The notes beneath the pieces are model-generated. The model did no database searches, was not told where the DNA came from, and was given only the letters and a program-made list of their open reading frames with translations. A stretch of DNA of 64,000 bases, from contig NC_134030.1 of NCBI RefSeq assembly GCF_964204645.1, forward strand, positions 18,915,110-18,979,109, written 5' to 3'. This stretch comes from Tubulanus polymorphus. Lineage: Eukaryota; Nemertea; Palaeonemertea; Tubulaniformes; Tubulanidae. Positions within the stretch are counted from its first letter, which is position 1, and every line of letters starts with the position of its first letter. The position numbers were made by a program, and so were the translations under genes. This document shows, in pieces, positions 1 to 9,000 of the stretch.

Positions 1-149
1 TAACTGTTAGGATTTTACCAATTTCATCGCAGCAAAGTAAGAAGCCGGAGTGTATTGCATTCAACTAACTCATAATCAGTACTTAACGCTACCTCGGGAT
101 ACAATTTACCAATCCCAGCATAAAAATCTTGAAAATTAAGCTACACAAA

Positions 150-290
150 GAAATACCCTAGTTTTTCGTCAGAATTGTTTCTGGTGAGCGATTTTTCTAT
201 TGCTTTAAGAAAAATGCAATCAAAAGCTCAACCAGATTCTTAGAAGAGACGCGGGAGGGATAATTTCTTTTACCAATGCCAAACAAAGAC
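150..290 (+). repeat. dispersed repeat with 'agaagagacgcgggagg' core
   Basis: The stretch carrying 'ataccctagttt', 'gctcaacc' and 'agaagagacgcgggagg' followed by a T-rich run and 'taccaat' recurs at about 18646-18755 inside intron 10 of the first CYP3-clan gene. A fragment of its left part lies in reverse orientation near 33345-33375. This is a diverged dispersed repeat of unknown class; no ends or target duplications were found. The rest of 1-647 shows no gene I can support. Confidence 0.5.
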
Positions 291-656
291 TCAGAAAAAA
301 TTACAGAAACAGTATTGATTTCTTTCTCTGAAGATTATCCACACAGAGGACGTGTTAATCTAGTGTAGAATAAGTAAACCGTGGTCGGAAGAGTGAACGA
401 TGATAATAGATAACAGGCCAGGTAAATACCATAGATTAGATTGAGAAAAAAGTTATGGGTTTAGATTGCGACATACAGTTAACCCCTTCTATACCACTCT
501 CTTATACCTCCATTTACACCAAACGCCAGGTTTTCTCTATGTACGGAATATTTAACTTGACATCTGAAAAAAACAACCCAGATATAATGCTCTCGTTTCC
601 CGCCAACACGTTTCCACAGTACAGTCCAATATTCGTTAGTTTCATGACCCGTTGAA

Positions 657-995
657 CATCCTCCCTCTGCGGGGACTCGAACCTGATGGCATCGCTACAC
701 TCAGCCACGGCACGAACCCCTGCATCAGTAGACCGGGTGCGCAGGTACATGCGCAGCTTTCCGAACGAAAACTGGCGGCACCAATCAGATTGCTCGTTGT
801 ATAATCGTTGAGGCAAATTTCAAGGAAGAACTATAAATGGGAAAACCCGGGCTAAAATAAAACGGGATTTCTGATTGGCTAAAAATCAACTCATCTGAAC
901 TGCGCATGTATCTGCGCACACGGTTGATTATGGCAGGGTTTCGTGCCGTGGCAATCTCGATGCCATCAGGTTCGAATCCCTGCCGGGGGAGGATG
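657..995. mobile_element. MULE-like MITE with long terminal inverted repeats
   Basis: The element starts CATCCTCCC and ends GGGAGGATG. The two ends are imperfect inverted repeats of roughly 140-150 bp containing 'gattcgaacctgatggcatcg'-type sequence. It is flanked by a perfect 9-bp direct repeat, CCCGTTGAA, at 648-656 and 996-1004. Long TIRs with a 9-bp target duplication are the signature of Mutator-like elements. There is no transposase inside, so it is non-autonomous. Relatives lie near 8614-8966 and 61428-61764. Confidence 0.8.
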
Positions 996-1034
996 CCCGT
1001 TGAATAGATGTCAGCACATAATCGAGACTCATTA

Positions 1035-1265
1035 AGCCGGGCGCACACGAGGCGATTTATCGGCGATTTTTGTCGCAAGCGACAAAATCGCTGGGAAATC
1101 GCGTAGTGCGCGGTCAGTGGCGACCATTGTCGGCTGACAAATCGTCGCCAGCGACAAGATCGCTCAGTATCTGGCATGCTAGATATTCGGCGACAAGATC
1201 GCTCAGTATCTGGCATGCTAGATATTCGGCGACAAGATCGGCAGCAAATCGCCTAGTGTGCGGCT
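1035..1265. mobile_element. PIF/Harbinger-like MITE
   Basis: The left end AGCCGGGCGCACACGAGGCGA is mirrored at the right end as TCGCCTAGTGTGCGGCT. The left flank is TTA, a typical Harbinger target; the right flank has decayed, so the superfamily call is tentative. The interior is rich in 'gcgacaaaatcgc'-type short palindromes and carries a 39-bp tandem repeat. Elements at 36537-36878, 48761-48893 and 62066-62484 also begin with AGCC and have GC-rich ends. Confidence 0.5.
1152..1240 (+). repeat. 39-bp tandem repeat, about 2.3 copies
   Basis: A unit beginning 'cgacaagatcgctcagtatc' starts at 1152, repeats at 1191, and a partial third copy starts at 1230. Two full units appear identical, so the expansion is recent relative to the host MITE. 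Confidence 0.85.
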
Positions 1266-1786
1266 ACTAGCGACGAATCGCTTCGAATCCATTTAAAAAA
1301 CAGTCGTCGTGAGAGTTGAGGATTTGAAACTTATTTAACATCCAGATCCTTTAGAAATATGTATTCCATGTTAATGTTTGTCATGAATTGTAGATATGTA
1401 TTTCTTAATCACTCCGTGTACATTTCGTGGCGAGTATATAGAACATTTCATTCATTTCATGACATTTTATGTATTACAGGGTGGGGCTCTGATTCTAACA
1501 AATCAATTCTACGAGATATATTGCTTCCGTGTAACAGAACAATATCAGCGCTGATTTTATAGTCCCAACTGAATGAACCGGCGGCGGCCATCAAATATAG
1601 AGGCAATACCGAATGAATTCTACAATTACGGGAAGATGCCTAATACTACGATTCGGGAAACTGATACATTGCTGCCAATAAACATAATCATTGACGCTCA
1701 TTGAGTCTTTGCCGTGCAGCTAGATTTTTTTAGCCGTTTCGTTTTCGCAAGAGACCGTAATTGATCGGTGGCCGAGGAAGGTGGGC
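1266..1786. other. no recognisable feature
   Basis: AT-rich sequence without a convincing coding exon, RNA gene or repeat structure. Short open frames here have no family resemblance that I recognise. Confidence 0.5.
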
Positions 1787-1810
1787 CCAGGGAGGTGGGC
1801 ACCTCCCTGG
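1787..1810. repeat. perfect 11-bp hairpin
   Basis: Two perfect 11-bp arms, ccagggaggtg and cacctccctgg, are separated by 2 bp. It lies 17 bp before the minisatellite that starts at 1828 and may be part of the same repeat locus. Confidence 0.8.
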
Positions 1811-1827
1811 TATTACTAAGAATTTCG

Positions 1828-2135
1828 TTGCAAGCCGAATCGAACTAACGGAGTTCCGGCTGCATGTTGCAAGCCGAATCGAACTAACGGAGTTCCGGCT
1901 GCATGTTGCAAGCCCAATCGAACTAACGGGGTTCCACTGCATGTTGCAAGCCGAATCGAACTAACGGGGTTCCACTGCATGTTGCAAGCCGAATCGAACT
2001 AACGGAGTTCCGGCTGCATGTTGCAAGCCGAATCGAACGAACGGGGTTCCACTGCATGTTGCAAGCCGAATCGAACTAACGGAGTTCCGGCTGCATGTTG
2101 CAAGCCGAATCAAACTAACGGGGTCCCACTGCATG
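1828..2135 (+). repeat. minisatellite, eight units of 38/39 bp
   Basis: Eight head-to-tail units begin TTGCAAGCCGAATCGAACTA. Two variants mix: a 39-bp form ending 'ggagttccggctgcatg' and a 38-bp form ending 'ggggttccactgcatg'. The order is long, long, short, short, long, short, long, short, which indicates higher-order shuffling. The array is open in some frames on both strands, but this follows from the repeat and not from a gene. Confidence 0.9.
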
Positions 2136-3522
2136 TTGTAGGCGTAATTCAATCCTGATCTTTTTCTTGAAATCGAAAGGGAGTCCAACTTATCTTTTGT
2201 GATTTCATTCGACAACCCCCTACCCCTCGAGCACGAATTCGCAAGGCTTTGTACCAAGAAATGAAGTTTCGAAAGAAGGAAAGTCTGTTTTAGAAATCAA
2301 AATATGTTCCATGGATGAATAATACATTTCGCGCAAAGTATCTGCATCTGCCGAAACAAGCATTTTTCTAATCGTTGATTTCTAACGCATCTGCCTTTCG
2401 AACAAATCCAAAGTAGCAGGTGGGCCAAGCCCGAAGAGCTGTTGAAAGTATCGACGAATCGAGCTCAAGTGGCTGCAATTCGGAAATATAACGCCGCATT
2501 ATTTGATTCTGTTCATCCAAACGGCAGAAGTTTGGTAAATCTATCTTCCTTCCCCGGTCGAAAATACTGCAGTGTGAAGGCTATTTCATCAAAGGTAGGG
2601 AAATCTTATGTTACATTATTCGTATAGGTTGAAGGCAGTTGGCGCCAGAGAATCTGCAATGGATAGAACTTTTTTAGGCTTATTCGATGAAAAAATTCAT
2701 TATCCAAGGCACACGTAGCGTGACTGATTTAATGCGAACTTCCTTCAAATGTGGGCCGAATGCGCACGTTGTTCAACACAAAAGCGCTCGAAATGCTCGG
2801 CGGGTACCTAAATGAATCGTTTGAGAATGGACAATTTTTTCAATTTCCAATAAAAGAAAACTCGAAAATCGTATCTAAATTTCGAAAAAGTTTTTACACA
2901 AATTTGTTGAATGACACTGACCTTTTGAAGAGCACTTTGAAAATATTATTTAGGGGGTTCGCTCGCTAACCCTCCCCCCGAACCACGGGCCTTGTGTGCG
3001 GTTTTGTGTGCAAATCATGTGGTAACCGCGTATAGGTATACAGCAAACTACAAGTATAGGTCGAGGTCTGAATATTTTAGTGGTAAAATCCAGGATTTAA
3101 AACGATCTACTTACATACGCCGATCTTTTACGGAACCAGTATTTTAGCTTCTGCGGCCCTATATTGGAAGAGGTTTCCAAGACTTTCAATATTCAGCCAC
3201 CATCTGATCGGTGACATCATATGAATTTCATTTGAATGTATTTTTCATTTTGTGAAAGATATTCTTTTTCAAAATATAAAATAATTTCCCTACCTACCTG
3301 TACCCTATGACATTTTGACCGTAAACGAATGTATATCTTTGGCCTTATTCGACTACAAAATAATTCTATGAGAAAGATAGGATACAATATAAACTTATAG
3401 AACTTTGAAGGCAACTTATTTTTATAGAACTTATTTTTTTCTATCAGAATGCATATTTGAATACAGTTTCTTGCCTATGGCTCTGATATTCTTAATGATT
3501 ATAATGATTAATAATACTTTCA
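2136..3522. other. no recognisable feature upstream of the aerolysin-like gene
   Basis: No exon, RNA gene or clear repeat was recognised. The sequence ends in a T-rich stretch and 'ctttcag' at 3517-3523, which would make a good splice acceptor. The gene at 3533 may therefore have a 5' untranslated exon somewhere in this interval or further upstream. Confidence 0.4.
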
Positions 3523-3532
3523 GAGCGAGGTG

Positions 3533-4597
3533 ATGTTATTGACGATGATGCGAGTGTTGTTGATGTTTGGCTATTGCTGTTGTCTGGTTAGTTGTAGTAC
3601 AGATCGGATCGTCTTGAACGAGGATGAGTTGAACGGTGGTTGCACGTCGGATTGCACGAAGATGCCCACGAAGTTCGACCTGCACGGGTGTAAAAAGATC
3701 GACAACTGTCGCTTAAACACGAAGGCATGGCTTCGATGGTTCCACGATTGTGATTATTGCAACTGCAAATGCACGGCCAAACAAACGAAAATCGACATGG
3801 CCGAGACAATCAAGAAAATCAGCAAATCGGAAAAAGATCTGTACGGTACATGCGCTAACAGCTGCGATAAAAGTAATCTGGTCAGAAACAATTTGTTTGG
3901 TTGCGATAAAATAAAAGACTGCAAAAAGGACGAGAACGCACCGAGTTCCATTAGTGGTGTATATAGTTGCGATACATGTATATGTTCGTGCGTTAACGTA
4001 CAAACAGCCAAGAAATACCAGCTGATCAATGTCAAATATTTTATCAAAAAAGCTCAAGTGATTAAGAACGAGAACACGGAAGTCACTTCTGCGGTGGTCA
4101 TCAATAAGAACAAGTTGCAGCAACAGATGTCTCAAACTCTGTCGTTCGAATACGTCTCCCAAACCTCGATGTCGACCAGCGAAGAGACGCAAGCGGGTCT
4201 GGAAGTTTCCGTAACTGCCGGTATGACTGTCGGCAATCCGGAGGTTCTCAGCGCTAGCTTGTCAACTACTTTGACTACAAGTATGAATAAGGGATTCTCG
4301 AAAGAAGCCGGCCGCACAAAGTCGAAAACGAAAACGTTAAGTTTGACAGGGACGGCCAACGTACCGAAGTTTTCACAATTAAGAATGACCGTAGCAGCGA
4401 AACGCGTGAAAGTCAATATTCCATACACGGCCGATTTGAAAGTTACTTACACCGGAGGCAAGACAGAGATAAAGAGAAATGTAAGAGGTTATCTCAAAAG
4501 TGTGGATATGACGAAGTTTAAAGTCGTCATAGGAAAGGCAAAACCTTTTCGACCTAAGAAACCTCAAAAGAAAAAGGGTAAAAAAGGAAAAAAATAA
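3533..4597 (+). CDS. secreted aerolysin-like beta-pore-forming family protein with two eight-Cys modules
   Basis: Predicted 354-residue secreted protein in one coding exon. The ATG at 3533 is chosen: the GTG just upstream is not a credible animal start. Residues 1-22 form a signal peptide. Residues 37-80 and 107-153 are two tandem eight-cysteine modules with matching spacing (C-x3-C, GC-x5-C, then C-x2-C-x-C-x-C). Residues ~195-335 are beta-rich, with long Ser/Thr-alternating strands around 197-270 and a Gly/Ser/Thr-rich central part at ~222-250. This resembles the insertion-hairpin region of the aerolysin/ETX-MTX2 superfamily, whose members oligomerise and insert a beta barrel into membranes. 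The tail (338-354) is very Lys-rich. Family assignment rests on pattern, not on a database match. A defensive, digestive or venom role is inference. The Cys modules are not recognised and could bind a surface target. Possible AATAAA signals lie at 4897-4906. Confidence 0.72.
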   Translation: MLLTMMRVLLMFGYCCCLVSCSTDRIVLNEDELNGGCTSDCTKMPTKFDLHGCKKIDNCRLNTKAWLRWFHDCDYCNCKCTAKQTKIDMAETIKKISKSEKDLYGTCANSCDKSNLVRNNLFGCDKIKDCKKDENAPSSISGVYSCDTCICSCVNVQTAKKYQLINVKYFIKKAQVIKNENTEVTSAVVINKNKLQQQMSQTLSFEYVSQTSMSTSEETQAGLEVSVTAGMTVGNPEVLSASLSTTLTTSMNKGFSKEAGRTKSKTKTLSLTGTANVPKFSQLRMTVAAKRVKVNIPYTADLKVTYTGGKTEIKRNVRGYLKSVDMTKFKVVIGKAKPFRPKKPQKKKGKKGKK

Positions 4598-4896
4598 TAC
4601 CAGTAAAAATGAATTCAATCAATCATATCCGTAATACATCGTATCATACAATAACTAAAATATGAATAAGCAATTGTTCTCATTCATAACCTGTCAAATT
4701 GTGGATATCTAAAGTTAAATGAATATGATGATGGATGCTTTTATGTGATTGAAAACAACGTGTTGTCTCATTTTTTTAGTGTGTGGTTTTTAGAGTCAAT
4801 TTTTTAACTTTTCTGACAGTGATGGTGATTCTTCGCACATCGATTCATCTGATACGTTTCGCTACACGAATGGAGCGCATTTTAACGGAAAGGAAC

Positions 4897-4906
4897 AATA
4901 AATAAA
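4897..4906 (+). promoter_or_regulatory. candidate polyadenylation signal of the aerolysin-like gene
   Basis: Overlapping AATAAA hexamers occur at 4897-4902 and 4901-4906, 300 bp after the stop codon, and are followed by an A-rich run. This is the first clear signal downstream of the gene. The remaining 4598-5263 sequence shows nothing else recognisable. Confidence 0.45.
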
Positions 4907-5263
4907 AAAAGAAGAATCTTGTATTTACACGACAGATGATGACTTTGGGTGAATACTAGCGCATACCTAGGTATGACCAGCGCTACAGACCTTTTTAAAT
5001 TAGAGTCATTATAAGATAAGATATTTATGATACGGTCTCCGTTCCTTTCCGTGCCTCTCCGTTCCTCGAAGTGTCATAAGCCCATTTTAATGACATGATA
5101 TTCAGAGAAGAATCCCTTTGAATACGTGCAACTGAGCGTACATTCATACAAATGATTCATTATAATAAAACATTATCCAATCTCCAATTCCTAGGGAGCT
5201 GATTTGATGAAAAAGAGCCTCGTTATTACGTGATGTTTTCGCGAAAAAGGGGGCTAATGATAA

Positions 5264-5575
5264 TTATTGAAAACCATTTGAAAACTGCCTTAATGCACAA
5301 ATAGGCCCAACTGCCAGGGCCTTAAAAGTCAATACAAGAACTTTAACCGACAACCAGTGTAAAGAACGACAATCTTGGCAAATTGACCCAATTTTTCTTG
5401 GGCTGCTGGGCCCTGATGGGAAACATACAAATAGTATATAATCCATCATTAAAATGCTCTGCGAAACTTCGCCAAATGATTGGAATCCGTCTAAGGACAA
5501 ATGAGCGAAAAGTGAACACAAACAGCCTGCTGAGAATGAAGTCTCGATTAGGCTCAATATCTGACGAAAGACCGG
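5264..5575 (+). repeat. degenerate copy of the 'gacgaaaagtgaacgcaata' repeat end
   Basis: Pieces such as 'gacccaatttttcttgg', 'gggccctgatggg', 'ggaatccgtctaaggac' and 'gcgaaaagtgaacacaa' match in order the 3' part of the element at 9122-10341 (compare 9985-10341). This is an old, diverged member of the same family. Confidence 0.6.
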
Positions 5576-6048
5576 GTTGACTGTAAATTCAAACTAACAC
5601 TTAAACCGTCAAATAAAAATACCTTTTAACTCGGATAAAGACCAGTCAATACCACACTGTTAACTCAGACTGAAGGTTATCCTTTTTTAAATTTGGATCT
5701 TTTTCAGACTCGGTGATATCTAAGTTGTCGGACGTATCGTGAAAACTGCCTTGATTGAAAGAAAGAAAAACATTTTTTGTTTTTTGTTGAAAAAAATCTT
5801 CGTTCATTTTTACTGAATCATTTATCGCTTCAACTGAAATAAGAATGTTCACGTCTACTGAGTTCAGTGTTCACAGGCTGCGGAACGTTTGAAAACACCG
5901 AAAAGCGCAATATGAAGATCGACAGTTCCTTTTAATTATTTGTAGTAAAAACGAATGAAATCTATGTCGACGACACTTTTTTTGAAAGTCTTTCTCCTAT
6001 CGCTCCGATTTACGGGAACATAAGCGAGGACTCCGGAGTCATTGATCG

Positions 6049-9000
6049 CTAAGTTTGTTGAACTAGCACTCCTTGAGTCGTCGATTTCGCCTTGTCTTCG
6101 CCGTGTTTCTTATCGACGTCGTCCTCTTCGCCCCGGACCCGGATGTTGTATTTCTCGCGGTAGTCGTTCAACTCTTTGCCTTTGGCTTCCAGTTGTTTCG
6201 TCAAATTCGTAACTAACATTCCGATCTGCGGGGGAAAAAGAATGATTACGATTTCATCAATCGATCGCCATTAAAACGAGGACATCAACTACTGTGGCAA
6301 TTGAGGATGCTGCTCACCCAGCTGTCGGAAGGGATTTTGCAGTGGTGAGGCTTATTTCTGTACAGAGGGTCAGGGGGCCTTCCCCCAGAAAAAATGTTGT
6401 AAAATTCAATTGCCGGAGATGCGTTTTGGGGTCTCATTCACAGAAGACGAGAAGTCGTGAGCCACCCACCTAGTACAGAGAACGCATTCAACACATTTTT
6501 GGGTAACCCTTTCAGTGCTGACTAATCAATACCCCATAGTGGTGGCGATAATTTGAAATATTTGAAAAATTCCACTCTAGTGTGCTGCATAACAGGAATA
6601 CCACAATAGTGTCTACACCGCGGCGCGGTGTATCGTTAGTTACTAATATTTCACTGTGTTTGACAGGTGCTGCCATCTTTCAATAGAGATAAAAACTAAT
6701 TAATATTGACATAAATACACCGCAGTGCGGTGTACTAGCAAAATCCATCACCCATTTATACACCCTACTGTGGTGTAGACGCACTGAAAGGGTTAAGCAA
6801 AAAAGTGGGGCGGCCCCGTTCCGACGGCTCTGCCCAGCCAGGGCGAACTTCCATTTTCTCCGCTAGTCTTCTAGTGGACGGACCTAATAACCGAAAGCAC
6901 TATGATAGTTCGGTCATAAGGTATTTCACAGCGTCAGCCATCTTGGAACCGGGCCTGAATAACTTGGATTCTATTCGAGTAGAAATAATAATAGTTCTTA
7001 CTTGTTCTTTATTGTTCACCAACGCAGGAGAAACGTCTTTAACAGTTCGTTCAACCAGTATTCCACCAACCAAACGATAACATTTCCTATCGCCATCTTT
7101 AATATCCTTCAGGGTATCAATTACTAGTCTGCAAAACAATAATACCCAAACATGACACTTGACCAAATGTAGTTAGTTACCAAATCGTTGGTGGTAAGGC
7201 AAAATAAAAAAAAATTAGTTGTTTATCGTCTTTTCATTGTTTATTTCAGATCACGGATAGCGACTGGAAGTGTGGCGCCACAAGCAAAACAAATACAATT
7301 CAATTCATAGAACTTTATTAACTTAAGATTTTAAAATCGATCTAAATACGCTCCACAACCGGAAATCCACGCTGTGTACGCTCCATAACTGAATATTGAC
7401 TTTTTGTTATTCAGCGAAGGCACTTCGTCGATCGATAAATCATTTTGTTTGCTGCTATACTGTCCTACAATCGACATGAAACGGTAGCTATGGCAAACAT
7501 TTTCGATTGGAACCAAAATAGAACAAAATAAAAAAAAAGAAAGAAATTGGGTCGAGTATATTTCGTAGGGTCGGGCGGGGACGATAAGCAACTAATTTTT
7601 TTTATTTGGCCTAAGCTTTTTATAATCGGATGAGCTTATACCAACGTTAGGGATGACAAGGGCCAAAACACGGTTGAAAAAAGTAACCCTCAAAAATATA
7701 CTTTCTATTCACTTCAGTCCACAATTAATGGATTAATTCACAAACTAACACAGGTACCTTTCGAAATAATCCAATTTTATGTATGTTTCGAGTGATTAAT
7801 CACCATTATTTTGAGAAATTAATCAATTTCCCCACAAATTTCACCAGTGGCCGCCATTTCTGCATATTACATGTGGCATGATAGACAAAGTGACCTACAA
7901 GGATTTACATATAAAACTTCCAAAACGAAACAACAATTTTTATTTTTGATGGTTTTTCCAACTTATATTTCAAATCTTCGTGATTTCCATAATAAATAAT
8001 GCAAAGGTAAATTCTGGTTTAAGAAAAATGTGAATAAGTGTTGATTTCTTAATTTTTTCAATTTCGTCGTTTCGTTAGTTTGTCTTGTGGTCCTGGCCTC
8101 AGTCCACACGCTTTCAAAATGGCCGCCGTTGAATCGACGAAAATTTACTCTCACTTTACGGCCGATTTGCACTTGGATTAAGATCGTCATGTGAGGTGTT
8201 ATAGGTATCAAACAAACAACGAATCTGTTGGGCGTTGATTACAACAAAATTAGACGGATATCTTAAAAGACCAGAAAATGCCAGGCAAATTACTCGTCAG
8301 TCAAATTGGCTGACGAAAATGGATCCAGAGGGGGGGTGGGCTTTCAGGGGTCGTGAACACCCCCTGCTCAGCTACCAAAAAATAATTTTTAATTGTTTTC
8401 TAGAAGGAATGTACTCAACATGAAGTGATTGTTCATATGACAAATGAACTGGCAATCAGCAGTGACAAGTTCTAGCGCTGTTCTTACGAGATGATTGGAT
8501 TGTAAGTCGACCTGAGCTTGCTTTAGGTGGAATTTTCGCAAGTTGATAGGCCTATAGGAGTTCGAGGGCAGCGATACCGAACCCTGGCAAGTGAGGATGA
8601 ACAGGGTTCTGCGCGTCCTACCCCGGCGGCGGGGATTCGAACCTGATGGCATCGAGATTGCCACGGCACGAAACCCTGCCACACTAGACCGAGTACGCAG
8701 CTACACGCGCAGCTTCGATGATGTCATTATCAGCCAATCAGAACTCCCGTTTTATTTTAGCCCAGATTTTCCCATTTATAGTTCTTCCTTCATTTTTACC
8801 TCAGTGATTATAGGCCTACAACGAGCAATCTGATTGGTGCTGCAAGTTTCCGTGCGGTGAAGCTGTGCATGTACCTGCGCACCCGGTCTACTGTGGCAGG
8901 GGTTCGTACCGTTGCTGGGTGTAGTGATGCCATCAGGTTCGAACCTCGAATCCCTGCCGAGGGAGGGAGAATATGGTTTGATGAGGTGAGGGGAGAAGAG

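Noticed and set aside
1828..2135. Possible CRISPR array or repetitive coding gene
   Set aside because: Units abut directly with no unique spacers and the sequence is eukaryotic. Open frames arise because the unit lacks stops in some frames.
2751..2969. 72-codon ORF upstream of the aerolysin-like gene
   Set aside because: No family resemblance, no splice context and ordinary length for chance ORFs in AT-rich DNA.
3530..3532. GTG as start codon of the aerolysin-like gene
   Set aside because: An ATG follows immediately and gives a complete signal peptide. GTG starts are not expected in animal nuclear genes.
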